DNA from: Isoetes taiwanensis
Lineage: Eukaryota; Streptophyta; Lycopodiopsida; Isoetales; Isoetaceae
NCBI GenBank assembly: GCA_021234155.1
Contig: JAJEKV010000001.1
Span: 929,927-993,926 of the forward strand
Direction of reading: 5' to 3'
DNA: 64,000 nt
The translations under genes were made by a program, and so were the position numbers. Under the pieces are notes generated by a model that made no database searches, was not told the DNA's origin, and saw only the letters and a program-made list of their open reading frames with translations. Shown piece after piece: positions 45,496 to 58,945 of this stretch. Position 1 is the stretch's first letter. Each line of letters begins with the position of its first letter.

Positions 45496-47880
45496 AAGGC
45501 AAAGTGAAAATGTGGCTAACTCTCTTTAATTGTGTGGATTTCACTACAAGAGGATGGGGTTATAGTGGCCAAATCGCTAGGTCAAGACATGTTAGCTCTT
45601 TATCACACAAAAGTGCTCCCCTCAGGTCATGGACATAGTGTCAAATATTGTATCAAAAGGAATAACATTTTCATAAGTTTATAATTTACTCTTTATGTGC
45701 ATTTGTTGCAACAACTTCTAAATAGTGTTGTTCCGGAAGTGCCAGGAAATCTTTTCTTGGGGAATTTGTAAATAAATCATTATTCAATATTATAACTAAT
45801 ACTTCGGATGGAATTGAAGGGAAATTCCATTCATAGATTTGAGACAATTTTAAATCGATTTTTAGCGCCGCATTCCGCTAAGGATAATGAGGAGTATTAA
45901 TAACTACATTACACAACTTAATATCATAGGAACAATGGCAATACCATTAACAATACTAACCAATGCTATGAATGTACTCAATTTGTTCACATAGGATCAT
46001 GCGTCAATGTCGCCTATCCTTATCATCATCAGATAAAATGTAAAGCCACACCAGATTGCTGAATGATCACTGCGATGTTCTCGTGAGCCTTCATCTTCAA
46101 TGTAATCCCCTATTATATCCATGAATGTCGACATTACGAATTGAATGGAGATCTGGTGCCATAATCGGTTTCATTATCAATCCCATATCTCGAACTCGCC
46201 ACCGGTGATTCTAGAGGAACCCAGACAGCCATTATTACACTCAAAGGGAAACTCACCATGAAAATAACCATCTTCTTTATACACAAATTTTTGCCCTTCA
46301 CTATCAAGTATCATCTTCCGCCACGTAAGCGATCTTTCAAGAATCTCAACTTCACTTTCTTCCAATCTAACATCATATTCGTGATTGCGCAATAATGGCT
46401 CGCCATGATCACTCATCACCATCACCATCACCATCACTCATCACCATCACCATCACTATCACTATCACTATCACTCATCCTCATCCCCATCCCCATCATC
46501 CCTCATCCCTCATCCCCTTTCATCCCATTCCCATCACCTTCCTTCTATATTATCGCCATGATAAATCAATCACACGCTTCCTTTGGTCGACAATGTACAA
46601 CAATCCACCACTTTGAAGCTTCATTAGGATTTTCGAAATAAATATTCCGCTTCAACTCGATGGAAAGACAAATGGTTCTTTCATCTCTCGTGCAATACGC
46701 TTGAGGAATCTACTGAAATCCCGATGCATGACTTAAGTGTCTGCCACTCTCAGATATAACTTTGAACCGCCAGGCTTCAAGATATTCACATGGAAGTACG
46801 ATAGTCCACCCAATGATATCCAAGTATGGTTCCAACATAGTCAAGACATTTTCCCGTATGCTGCTGTCCTATTGCTAGATTGGCTTTTCTCACTCAAATT
46901 GTGCAAGAATGCCGTAATCGTCGTAACTCTATGTTTATCAACACTGCCACGCGAAGTGGTGTCCATATGCCCACATTGAAGTATGCTTAGCCTAATATAA
47001 AAAATATTATTATAAGTAAAATGTCACTTAAAAATAAAACTAAGAAGGATCAAGATTTCATAATCACGACCTTCCTACAAGGGCAATCTCGCAATCATCA
47101 TCCGAGCATCACTTTGGTTCATCTTTTAGTTTCATCCATACGAGCCAACAACCAACAACATTCCAAGTAAAATCTAATCGGCCCTCGGATAACCTATCTT
47201 CTTTTAGCAACTTCACAAGTCCTCCATGGTTGTAAGCTTGCGATTATTAATGACAAATGTGTGCTTATTGGGTACAAGCATGCCATCGCCATGTTTCGCT
47301 TCTATTCCCTGTCTTGTAATACTGGACGGATCTCCCTCGGGTTCTTCCTTTTCCCATAATTTGCAATTCCATCAGATGGCATGAGTCATGGCATCATTTA
47401 GATGCTAAGTTTCCTCGTGACAAGATGTCCTCCACCATGCAGCCCTCCTATTACTAAATGAACTTTGAGCACCTTCATATAACTTCTAGAAAAAAACATC
47501 CACTGGCTAGGAGCAAGTCCAAAATCTAACTGGTCTCATTTGGGATGCATTAATAGATGTACCTCAGATGGGCACGCTATTTACTTACACTTAGAATTGG
47601 TTACAAATGTAATACCCACTTGCATAAATATATGTTTAGTTGTACCTCAGAGGGTCAAAACAACCTGTAAAATTCTTTTCAATGTCACAAAGCAAGGAAT
47701 GTCTTCCTCCTCCATATTTGATATCTCATCCACTTCAATTCCTTTGAAGACACCCATCTTGCAAATTCTAATCTAATCGGTATATATAATGCTCCCACTT
47801 GTGGGCTCAAGAAGTCCCCTATCACATGGTAGTATATGCAGAATGTGCATGAAGTATAATTAAATATGCTGTAACATAAA
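45496..47880. other. Spacer with a possible decayed gene
   Basis: On the minus strand at 46,177-46,437 a frame reads LRNHEYDVRLEESEVEILER and FVYKEDGYFHGEFPFECNNG. It looks like protein sequence by composition, but I do not recognise it. Flanking frames at 46,560-46,960 (minus) are broken. Confidence 0.3.
46405..46512 (+). repeat. (CATCAC)n / (CCATCA)n microsatellite
   Basis: Short-period CATCAC and CATCCC repeats give His-rich and Ser-Pro-rich frames that are artefacts. Confidence 0.9.
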
Positions 47881-47889
47881 TTATAAATG

Positions 47890-47970
47890 CAGAGAGAGAG
47901 AGAGAGAGAGAGGAGGGAGGGAGGGAGGGAGGTGGAGGGAGGGAGAGGAGGGAGGGAGAGAGAGAGAGAA
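47890..47970 (+). repeat. GA / GGGA-rich microsatellite
   Basis: A GA run followed by (GGGA)n and another GA run. It lies 1.4 kb before the GA arrays at the start of copy B. Confidence 0.9.
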
Positions 47971-48299
47971 AACGTGTTGTGTCTATTGGGGAGGCCTCCT
48001 GCGGCCTATTAGGACAAACAAAACCAATAATGTCATAAAACAATGATGAGTTTCCGAAGTCCTCATCTAGCTCATCAATTCTCAAAACTGTGATCTACAT
48101 CAACTGCTGAGATTCCTAGATATGTATCCTAATTTGTGCAACTCAATCGATACTTCCCTATGATGTCACCTAAGGATAAAGAATGAAGGGAGGTCTCATA
48201 CCTAATTCCATATTTTGCTCCTGAGTTCCTTGTAAGCACACAACATCGCAATGTATGATCTTCTATCTTCTACTTCTAGCTGTGGTCACATAATTTGTA

Positions 48300-49385
48300 A
48301 TATCTCAGATGTCTAGGTAATATGTGTTCCCATCTCCTACCACACCCAAGTGTGAGCTAAGTCTCATCCCTAAATTGCATGTCTCTTCAGATATATATTG
48401 TCTCGTATCTAGCTCCCATGTCAGTGGGTTGATATCTCCGCCTATACAAGATCATTTTGGTCTTTGGTTGCTTCCATTTTCCCATGCACTTTGCATTATC
48501 CATTGTCTCAACCGAAGTCCACTTGGATTATTTCCCTCCCACGATTCCCACTTTCCAAGCCACTTGCTACATCATGTAATGCTCTTTAACTCACCGGGAT
48601 AGAGCCTTTTAGTGATTCTTGAGTCATCCATCTAGCACCTTCTTGAGATATCAATGTAAAACACATCTCACAATTAAGCTTCCCTTCACTTCCACTAGCA
48701 TCATGGATATGGTGTTTGAGCTTTGACTCTCTAATTCTAGTCTCAAGAACTTCTTCAAGACCGCCCAATATCATCCCATAAATATTGTGGGAGACTTGGC
48801 CCCCAAATTCCTCATACATCCATAGCACCACACTCGTATTTGTGAGACTGAAAACAATTTTACCTTTTAAAATGCTATGACCAAAGATGTGGGATCTCCC
48901 AGACATGCTCTCGCGAATGCAAAGCTCGCTGCCCCCATCAATCCTCTCCGAGTGATACATGCTATTCCATCTATGGTTGCGGCTAAAAACAAGTCCTAAA
49001 TACTTATGTGAATCCTCTCACACATTTCAACTATATCCCTTTGTACCTGAAAACATTTTCAAGCCAACAACACACCGAATCATTATACCCTTGGTCTTGT
49101 CTAGGTTTACTTTGCATGCCCGCCTTTATCACGTAAACCCACCCCATCTAAGTAAGCTTTCTCAAGATGTGTTCTCTCGCTCTCGCAAAATACATGCACC
49201 ATCCCAAGATACATCAACAGTTAAAATTCACATACCCATGTATCTCCATGCCTCCCGACGCTTAGTATGTAAATATTCTTCGAATCCATCAACAAACATG
49301 CCAAACAATGTAGGTGATAATGGGCATCCCTGCTTTTACCCCTATATTACCTCTCATTAATCATGATAATCCTTTAGAATGGCTT

Positions 49386-49386
<1 letters not shown>
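48300..49386 (-). mobile_element. Decayed LINE reverse transcriptase
   Basis: From high to low coordinate the minus strand gives the 'KQGCPLSPTLF' type block (about 49,345-49,285), then FVDGFEEYLHTKRREA, SKPRQDQG and FRYKGI, the region where YADD and 'K...M' blocks should be. The open frame 48,960-48,586 follows with SERIDGGSELCIRESM and HSILKGKIVFSLTNTSVVLW, matching the 'L..R...+.A......W...K..+F..LV.PVVLYG.EVWG' region. Frameshifts and stops are frequent and the catalytic YxDD is not readable. It ends against the GA array. Confidence 0.7.
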
Positions 49387-49468
<82 letters not shown>

Positions 49469-49711
49469 TATTTTACGCCAGAGACACAAGATCCTCTAGG
49501 ATATATACGACGCCCCCTTCAAGGAGCAACTGTAGATGTATTTTTTACGTCAGAGTACGCTTCAGCATCCTTCTAGGATATAATGACCTCTTCAGTATAC
49601 CTCACCCCTACAAGCATACTGGGCCAAAGGTCCTAGGGATGTTAAGATCCTAGTGAGGTTCTCAAACTAGACTAATGTGCTAAAATTTTAGGACTAACCA
49701 CACGTAATCAA

Positions 49712-49761
<50 letters not shown>
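49387..49761. repeat. Two (GA)n arrays with 245 bp between
   Basis: GA runs at 49,387-49,465 and 49,712-49,761 bracket unique sequence that copy A lacks. In that sequence the words 'tgtagatgtattttttacg' and 'gatgtattttacgccagag' are partial repeats of each other. Confidence 0.9.
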
Positions 49762-49765
<4 letters not shown>

Positions 49766-49821
49766 TTCAATAAGAAAAAATGAGCTAGCCTCTAAAAAAT
49801 TACACCAAGAAACCATGCCAA

Positions 49822-50415
49822 TCATGTATCTTTAACCCCTGAGGATACCCTTCTTGTAAATGCCTTTGCAAAGAGGCCCCATATCCAGCTTGGGGTGACC
49901 TTGCTATTCTTTTGTTCACTTCCAACAAGCTGTTTCTTCCCTAAAACCCATGAGCCCCTCGCCTCCATGTTAAGGTTTTCCCTCAGCCTTTCCTCCCTCG
50001 AGCAGGGGCCAATACTTTTTTGACTTCTTCTCAGCCTTTGATCCATTCTGTACTCAGTTGATTCCCATTCTCCTCGCTAAATGATTCCATAGGAAATGAC
50101 TCCATTACTTTTTGAAGATGCGTAATCTATCAAGTAAATGAACCACCTCCAAGTCACCCAATATTCCAACCTGGCAAAATATGGATACCCTTTCATTCCG
50201 TGAGGAAATTCACATTTGCATCTCCATAACTTGTCGATAATCTTCATGGATTCATTGTCGCCAAGCATCCAACCAATCCCCGGTGTCCATCGCTTATTAT
50301 TTTGGTGTATCATCGCACTCCACGCATGATGGCCCTCATTGCGGCGACATTTCTTATGCCCAAACATACCAAAACAATCACTATTAGTTTTACAACAGCT
50401 TTTACATGAAACCAC
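49822..50415 (-). pseudogene. tnp2 C-terminal exon, copy B
   Basis: Counterpart of 226-800. Pieces such as EGHHAWSAMIHQNNKRWTP, EYWVTWRWF and KARGSWVLGKKQLV are readable but in different frames, with far more indels than copy A. The 'LDPMH' block is garbled to LIDYASS. Not functional as written. Confidence 0.75.
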
Positions 50416-51809
50416 TATAAAAAAAAGAGATGTTTACCAAGTGGGTTAATGTGTGTTGAATAACCATTAATAGTTACATTATGTGTTCTTATGTATGATT
50501 TATCATCATCTCCCAGCCTTGTTATAATATTAAGCATCATGGTTCTTTGTGATAGTTTGTTTGGTTTTAGAAGTAGTGCTTCATTGCTCAGCTTTAAGTA
50601 TGTGTATTGATTAGCAAGGTCGTAAACCATTAATCTAATTCGATTTTGATTGTTTGTGTAACTTTAAAGTGTTTCTTTTCTAATGAAATTAGCTACCCAT
50701 TTCATATGAACTAGTTGTTTCCCTACAATAAAATGTTGCAGCGACATTATAGAACATGGACTAACTACCAATAGTTTTTGCATTAAGATAGCAATGTTTG
50801 TTAGCGTTGTAATTGACATTAGATTAGCTGAAACGCACAAGGTATTACGGTTGGAAACCACCGCCATTTCAAGTTATAAATCCATGATGAGTCCTCTATC
50901 ATATTGCTACTGTTTTGGTCCATGTAATTGTTTCATTTAGATTATGTCACAATTAAATGCCTATTTAATCATCATCATCAATATTCATGATTATCACCAT
51001 CTAATTCTAACGCTTTGTTCTTTTATTCAAAATAAATAAATATCTTCGCTAATTTATACTATGTGCAATAATTATCTTTTCTTTTGTTTTTCGGTTTTTT
51101 CATTGAGTTCTTCGCTCCTCACAACAATTGTGTTTTGTTTTCGGGAATCAACCCAAATAAGTTCATAAGGCATCCCCGCTTAGCTCTAAAGTCTAGTTAA
51201 GTTGAAATGACGTATTAAGCGTTCTAATGATCAAACAAATACCGGTATCTTTAAATCACTTCTTAAGTTGTCGTTATATAAGAACAAGATGTAAAGCCCA
51301 AGTAAGAATGAACACTTACTAGTATTATAGCGAAGATATATCGAGTGAAAGGCAACCGATATATCGATCTACTAGCAAGATCACAAGAAAACATCACCGA
51401 GGCCAAAGATAATTGGCGGAAAAAAAAATGCTTGAGAAGCTTGGGCAAGGGAATGCTTCGGAGAATCATGCAAGGCCTCAGAACCGCCACCCAAAAGAGG
51501 TAAAAAACATACGCACAAAGTAAGGTAAATTTGCCTACATACTTCGGGTGATAGAGGCAACGATTCAAAGATTCCAACCATTCTTGGCGACATCAACCAA
51601 GTGCGGAGAGAAAGTTAAAAGCAAAAATATAGAAAGTGCCGGGATTAGCAAGAAAAGAAAAGTAAGAGCAAAATGATGAACCCATGGAGGTAGAATCCCA
51701 GCATCCCTCATGCAGGCCGGTCAGCGAGCCGACGTGCGCATCCATGCGCCGCCTTTCGCCGCCTGATGAAAACTGTAAGGAACTCAGGAAGAACTTAAAA
51801 TAACCGCAT

Positions 51810-53125
51810 TTGACGCAATTCCGAATCGAGTTCAGAGCCAGCCGGTTTCCAAAGCCAACCTGTGTTTACCAGCGAACTCCCCCGATCGCTTCAAGTGAAC
51901 CCGCCATCTGACGCATACCGCTACATCATTCCATCGTTCTGCTTAACTAACTCTGGTTAATAACCGGGTATGGAATCGACAAAGGCATTTATTAAGTAAG
52001 AGATGATTACCTTCGTTCGGGCCTAAGCCAACCTTAACGGGCATAGGGGCTTATGTCGATTGTGGGATATTTTCATCTCGCTCCGCCTGGGTGTTTAACC
52101 CACGGGCCGGGCTACATGTTCCTTTTCTTCCTCGACTGAATCCATCTCTAGATCTAAGCCGACACTTGAATCGAATGCATTTTCTACGTACCCAATAAGA
52201 GCAAAATTTGAGCTCAACCGAGGATACCTCGCTTGATTCTCTACCGATGTGGGTATTGCCCAATTCGTAGGATTTTCGTAGGAAAATTCTTTACGTGGGT
52301 TGGAATTAGTTAATGAAGAGTCGGATTTATTAAGGCCGGCCGGGCAATGGGCAGGGCGTAATCGAATCGTGGCATCAAGGAGGAGGAGGACTTAAGAGGT
52401 CAATCGGGCCAGTGGTCGTATGATCCGGGACGAAAATGGATGCTATATGGAAATTGGCAGAGCACACGATTAGATCTGGGCGTATATTCAAGTGGGATGC
52501 AACTGGTGAATGCATTACGCGCTACCATGGCGACGTATCACAAAGCCCTACCGCCTTCGCCCGCCACAAGGCTTAAAAATAACGAGAATCATCTCTCCAA
52601 ACGTAGCTTATTTTCCGCCGGTTTGAAGGTCGCAAGCCAATAAAAGCACAAGAAATTCCAAATTTCTCAAAACCGTTTTCCTCGCGGTCAAGAATCACTA
52701 CCACAACCATCACTTAAGATTCTCATCAACAAAGAATGCAAAATTAAACGATTTGTTGCAGATCTCAAGACTCATGAGAAGCACCGGCAAAGAAAATGGC
52801 GTGTTCTTGTAATCCACTTTTCCGTAAAAGATAAGCTTATTGGCGTATCATCGGACTACCGACATTGGCGGTTCGCCTAAGCCAACCCTAGGCTCACCGG
52901 GTCCTAATATCAGCTTTGACCGCCACCGACACTTAATCGGTCAGTCTCGGCCTTTGCTTAACCCCGGAAGAATAATGCCATCGCGAGCGCATTGGCGCCA
53001 TCGAACCGCTTCATGCCACGCCCTCGCGTTCGCCTCACGCGGTCCTGGTTCTCGCCTGGCGAGCTTTGGGTTCGGCCACGTAACCCGGCTATTGGCAAGT
53101 TGGATCTACCCCTCGAGCCAATAAA
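51810..53125 (+). mobile_element. TIR element with STOP1-like fragment, copy B
   Basis: Counterpart of 2,234-3,585. The inverted ends are no longer exact (about 51,812 'ccgaatcgagttcagagcca', about 53,100 'ctcgagccaata'). STOP1-like pieces (for example AACGAGAATCATCTCTCC at 52,573 and AAGACTCATGAGAAGCAC at 52,765) survive between about 52,310 and 52,840 but are more broken than in copy A. Confidence 0.7.
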
Positions 53126-53774
53126 GTGGGCGAAAAATAACGACAAATCAGAGCAACAAAAATTGCGCAAATAAGAAACTAGCTGTACCTCATGTGCCTG
53201 TGGACGCTTCCAAACTTCAATCGCTACAGAACAAAATACTAGAGTAATATTCTAATATTTACTCTAGGTAACCTCTCTTCAAAAACGAAAACAGGGTTTG
53301 TTTCAATAGCAGCTTATATCCTCATGGAAACTTCTTCTATTATTGAAACCACTTTGCTACCGGGATTGGTTGTCCATCGGATCCAAACTTAGCCTACCTA
53401 TGCTTTGTTTTAAATAGAAGAAAAGTAGCAATAACTTACGAGAAACCAATATGGAAAGAATGTAACTCAATATGCTAATTTAGAGACAAGATAGGAAACC
53501 TTTTGGAAAGCCTTCAAAAGCACAAAGAAAATAAAAGAGGAAGGATCTCAGCCTGCGCGACTCTCCCCGCTTTATTCTTACTCTTAGTCTCCAGATTCAC
53601 GGGCGCAGAGGCTAATATGGAGGTAAAGTGGAGAAGCCCTCATAAATGGATGATGATAGAGAAAGTACAGAGGGTAATACTAGCCTATAAATGTATTTAC
53701 CTACACTGGCCGCAAGGCAGATGACAACCAATCGTAATGTTTGAACCAAAAATACATCGTAGGTTTTGTGGATC

Positions 53775-54145
53775 AAATCACCTTGCAGTTGCCGAAACGT
53801 CATTTTCAGTGTTCCGTCTCCGTTCGCTGACCAGTTTACACCGCCTACTGGTCGCACCACGCACAGGCCGCTTCGCCAATCTCTCATGCCCGCCGCCACC
53901 CAGCCGTTCTTCCGGCCGCCAGCACAAACGTCCGGAACCCCAAACCAATATCAACACCAACCCGCCTGCCGGCCAGCCCGTCGACTCTGCCCTTCCGCCA
54001 CGCATGGGCTGCCGTCACGGTTCCAGCGTCAGCTCGGCATTCCAGATGCCAAACACCGTCCCCACACGGTCATCCGCCCATCCACCACAAACCGCTCAGT
54101 GAGAAATCCCTCCCACTCCCAGCCTGTTCACCAGCCCACACATCC
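53775..54145. other. GC-rich segment of foreign composition
   Basis: About 370 bp with high GC and many CCG and GCC words, open in two plus-strand frames (53,737-54,102 and 53,766-54,188). The frames are Pro/Arg/Ser-rich with no recognised domain. It abruptly replaces the part of copy A that runs from inside the MITE (about 4,240) to about 4,900. It may be an insertion or a chimeric join. Confidence 0.6.
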
Positions 54146-56240
54146 TCACCCTTTGTGCCGCATTTCCCAACAAAAATATATTCCTTAAAATCTAAACAAA
54201 GGGCTTAGCTTTTTACTCGTATAAGTGCAAAACCTACCATATTCTTTCATTATACATCCACAACTTGGGTAAACTTGTTATATTAATAACCTTTAAACCT
54301 TCTAAGGTTGCCATAGTTGAGTTTGCCAAAAGGCAACCCCTAACATATTCCCTCATTACAAATACACAACTTGAACCTTGTATTACCAACCAAATCCTTA
54401 ACACCCAAGATGCCTATTCTCAAGGATGCTTTTGAGCCCGCTTTGATGTTGGAAACCCCGAACATAATGCGCGCCCAACACCATAAGCAAAACAGATAAA
54501 TGTCAAGTTAAAGGCCACTTTGATTGACATTCAAAAATAAGATCTCTCTTACATCCTACTTCTTATTGCTCATTCTACCAATATTATATAATGAACCAAT
54601 TGTTTCTGGGATGCCATTATGCCAAACAAATACTATGGTATGTCCTCTAAAACACTTCAGTTGAGTTTTTCAGCAGTTTTGATAGTAATTGAAGACGGGG
54701 AAGACTGGTATGTTGGTGCAATTCTACCACCCGAACACTTCGAAATAGTGGGGCAATTATCTCGGCATTTAACGTAGTCCCGTGGATCATGCATCTTTGC
54801 CGCCATCGGGAGACCTCCACATCATCATGCCACATCACCAAATTGATGACTTTTACCATCCTAGTCATCCGAGTTTCCACATCACCCATATTTGACTTAA
54901 AGTTCAAAAAATCCTAGCAAGCAGGGTTTCACACAAGGCTAAGACATCACTATTAGGTACTGTGGATCCGGTAATGGCTCGCCTTGGCTAGTCACCTATT
55001 TTGGGGAACCTAGTTTAGGCACAAGATGCTGTGGCCATTCCACCATTGTAAGCCAAGTTGGGCACCAAGATGTATTAGCGTTGGATTGATACCAAGATTG
55101 GACATCATGACTTTTAATTAAATACAACGCATTCAATGTATTGAGCCATATCAAGGCTTAAAGCTAACTAGCTTATGGACCATATTATTAATCATAGTTT
55201 TTATCAAACCAATAATAGTTTTAATGAACTATTATATTATGCATGAAACACCTCATAAACCATAACTAGTTTTAATAAAACTTTCACTATCATATTTAAA
55301 ACCAACGCTCATAACCACTATCAATCCAAATAAAACCACTATGATATGTGGTTTTCCTCTATCAAATAAAATCATGCATAAAACCACATATATTATGGTT
55401 TTTTAGATGATCCGACATTGGTTAAATATAATAGTTTAATTTAGGCCCCTTGTGCAAGATATATTTGTTTTTAGATGTTTTGACTTATAAGACATTGCCG
55501 GGTCCCACAAGTTGGACATCATCAAATTATTAAAAATTCACTTGTTTGTAGTCCCGCAGTTGAATAATACTCAGTAAATTATAAGAATACAGTTCTCATT
55601 TTTATTTTTATTAAAAGTACATCATAAAAGTCCAAAATAAAAGTCATGAAGGACGATTAACATTCAATTTTAAGATAAAGATAATGCTACCGGGGACCAA
55701 AAATATATATAAAAGTTCATATGCACCCCTTTTATTGAAATATTCAAGTTCTTCCAAGAACTCAGTACCTTTTAGGTGGTTTTTTGTCATTCATATTTTT
55801 AAGGACACCCTAACATTCTTTACCCATCCACATTTCATGCTTGTTTACAAAGTATCCTTAGTCCATGAGAATATATAGTGGTATATAAGAATACTAGTTA
55901 AAATTTGATGAATAATTTTTGTCAACATGATATGGCAAGCTTTTAAAACCCCATCCATGCGGAGTAAATTATAATTTTATAATGGAATGTAAGTCATGTG
56001 GACTTTTGATATGTCATACATATGAACCCCCTGGTAAACACCATCAATCCCTAGGTTCTAGGTAGACGCCCCGATTCTTCATGCAAATATAGCCATCCCT
56101 TCCCTTCTATCTGCTTCATGAAGCTCCGATCCCAGGATTCTCATTTTCCATCATCCGCGGCTTCGATGCCTGCATGATGGGAATCCATAAATTCCGGGCT
56201 TAGTGTTAGCGACAGTGCATGCCTTAAGGCGAGGAATAAT
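54146..56240. other. Copy B spacer with rearranged tnp2 region
   Basis: Collinear with about 4,900-6,300 and then 7,750-8,217 of copy A, with the ORF1-only LINE missing. The tnp2 central exons are represented only by frameshifted remnants near 55,440-55,530. From 55,980 to 56,090 segments appear in an order different from copy A. Confidence 0.6.
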
Positions 56241-57314
56241 GGGCATATGACCATCCCTTCGAGTGTTAAGGTTGCATCGGCAGCGCGGTGCTCTTCCAAC
56301 TAGATTACGCCTCACTTATCACCACTCTTCCTTCTGTGTCTCTTTACCCCGCTGCGACTTGCTCCTTGGTCACATCGCATGCTCTGACGCGAAAGCCCAT
56401 TGAGCAGCCACGCGTTCACCCCGGAGGATTGCATTAGCGGTCGGCTAGCTTCGCGGGGAGTCTCCGAGCTCGCCACCGAGGGGCGCGAACGGGTTATCTT
56501 GTGGGCTACGTATGGTGAGTATTCCCGCCACACCTATAGCCCCTCGGATGATGTGGTGCGCCTGGTGCTGTTCATCCCGGATGTTGTGTCTTCTTGCTTC
56601 AGCGCGCTGGCTATTCATGACACACTGCCCCCTTCGTGCAAGTGGTCTCCGTAGCCTCCTGTTCTCGATGGCGCCGGCTTGATCGCGGACATGGAGCTCA
56701 CTTCCCCAATCAAGGTTAGGGTGCTTCGGCGTGTGGTGCAATCACCGTATCGTAAGTGAATGCCCCGCGAGCTGGCCGAAGTCGCGGTTCTCTCGCCTTT
56801 GTTGTGGCCTTCTATCATAACGTATTGCCCGGTTTTATGCCCTACCTGTGTCAGCCTGATTGGGTTAGGGGCTCCTCGTTTAGGTGATATTTACCCAGCC
56901 GCCAGCTTGCCGCCCATGTGTATCCTCCGTGTTTGGCCGCCTATGCAAAGAAGCTCGCATCCGTATGGCTTGCTGGTGTGGCCGGATTTGGGAAGCGCGG
57001 CAGCTTGTGGATCTTTCAGGATCTTCAAAGGTTCGCAAAATTCTCCGATTCCTCGACTCGTACGTGCTTCGTCGCTCGGGTGTTCCCTGAGTAGAGCCAA
57101 GCTCGCCATTTTCATGGACTTCTTGGGTGTTGTAGACGGTGATGGCTCCGGGCTTTGTACGCCAGTGAGAGCTGTTTTTCTCTCAAGGAGTTTGTTGTGG
57201 AGGTCGAGGTATCGTCTCTTTGGGGCAAGAGACTTTCCTCACTTTGCTTTGTAACATTACCATTCTTTTTAATATATATTGATGACACAGCTTCTTCAAA
57301 AAAGGGGCATATGA
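56241..57314 (+). mobile_element. 5'-truncated LINE insertion, copy B
   Basis: GGGCATATGA occurs at 56,241 and 57,305, flanking the counterpart of 8,218-9,374. The poly(A) tail is only about six bases (57,298-57,303) against 16 in copy A. The body is about 80 bp shorter and heavily altered at CTG/CAG sites. Confidence 0.8.
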
Positions 57315-58380
57315 TCGCAACATCTTTCTTGCCACCTTTGTCTTCTATCTTCCTCAGTTTTAACGCAAGGCCTCTTACATTTTGGACATGATTGATAGTT
57401 TGCATAATCATTGTGAAACAAATACAATCATTAACGATGCACGCATCTATTATACTCTAGTCCAAATGAACTTAAATAACTCTCTAGCCTCTCTTCCTGG
57501 ATTTTGGGAGACAATGCCCATCCGGGTAATATTTTGTCAAGCAAACTACAAAAAGCCAAGTAGCATATACACATAAAACTTCGGGCCAAATGATAAGGAC
57601 TTGCACTTATATGTACCCTAAAAGTTCGTGAGACACTATTGTTGGTCCAATCAACTTTGTGTTGGAGATTTGTAATAAGCATATATGTTGCAAGACAAAG
57701 AAACACGAAAGTACGGGAACAAGTGGCCTACTTGCCCCATCATGGAGATACTTTATTTACTTTTCCCTCGAAGCCGAAGTTGTCATCTCCACTTGCATCA
57801 AATACTGCTTTTCACTGCATTCACCAATTTGTTCATTTATAGGAAAGAAATTTTTTAATGGTAATCGCAACCAACTCTAACGAAGCACTATATTATGTGA
57901 ACAAGAGCTCCCTTCCTCGAGGCCTATATGGACCACAAAGAATAGAACGGGCAAGACACTGTGGAGGGGAAACAAAGCCACCTTATAATGGGAAGATAAA
58001 TATAATAATAAAAGGATTAGTTTATTGGAAGCAACTTACTTATTTCATCTTGTTCGAGGTCATGTCCTTCATCAATTGGTTTGGTCTACTTCTGCAAACA
58101 AAGCACCATAATTTTGCCTTCATGTTCTTGACTTAACTGAGCAACCGATTTGTCTTGCCTTGACATTTATTGCACCAACAACCACCGACGGAGATGCAAG
58201 TTTTGTTCGATCTCGCCCAGCACGCTTTCTTGCACTCTTTGGTTGATGAGGACCTAATTTTATGATCGCATGGGAGGATGATACTTTGATAAATCTAGCA
58301 AGCATGAAGATGACACCTCGCTAATATACTTAATGATAAGCAATCACCCCTCACATTGCTAGAATAGAACTTGACATTGT
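57315..58380 (-). pseudogene. tnp2 upstream exons, copy B
   Basis: Counterpart of 9,375-10,386. Fragments such as CLATYMLITNLQHKVDWTNN and SFGLEYN are readable, and MQTINHVQN corresponds to the other frame of NYQSCPK. A 22-bp insertion near 57,490-57,512 and several frameshifts set it apart from copy A. Confidence 0.7.
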
Positions 58381-58732
58381 TTTTAAACCCGATCACTAAT
58401 TTCTACGAACATAAATAGTGTGAGAAAACCATCTTGAATAAAGTGCTACCGCAATAAAAAAATTCAACCATATACCATAATAATTTTGTTTGTTGTATTA
58501 TACTAGTAAAAGTGATGTGCTGTAACAGAAGTAAACTATATACATATGGGTTATAAAATGTTAGTACCAAATATAAAAACAAGGGCAAGGTGCCAATTTA
58601 TATGAAATAGAAGCGGCAAACAAACCATCATTATAAACAAGGTGTCACAAGACAGGGGTTGTTCTCAAATCTCGAGTGTGCTTTTCATGGGTTCTATCTC
58701 CTCGGGGCCCTCGAGTGTGTTTTCATGGGTTC

Positions 58733-58945
58733 TCACGCTAGTCTAGTGGTAATACACTAGGTCTAGCAACTATAGGTCTCGAAGTTCGGTGACCGCCGTA
58801 ATCGCGACTGGAATCGGGTTGGGTGTCAAACCACGTGACGCACGTAAGTGGTTGGGGCAGGCCCAACAGCAACAACCAGCTTACGCCGCCGGTGGCGCAT
58901 CGCTAAAATACTATCTATCTATCTATCTATATCTATCTATCTATA
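58733..58945 (+). mobile_element. tRNA-derived SINE, orthologous copy
   Basis: Counterpart of 10,778-11,011. The A-box region (GCTAGTCTAGTGG) is intact, the B box is altered (AGTTCGGTGACC), and the tail is (CTAT)n with one interruption. The GTTAAAATA motif is spoiled to 'gctaaaata'. Confidence 0.8.

Noticed and set aside
43914-45544. Several long minus-strand frames rich in Phe, Ser, Pro and Leu
   Set aside because: They only reflect the homopurine tract. There are no domain motifs, and frames exist in all three phases.
46395-46641. His/Ser/Pro-rich frames
   Set aside because: Caused by the CATCAC microsatellite.
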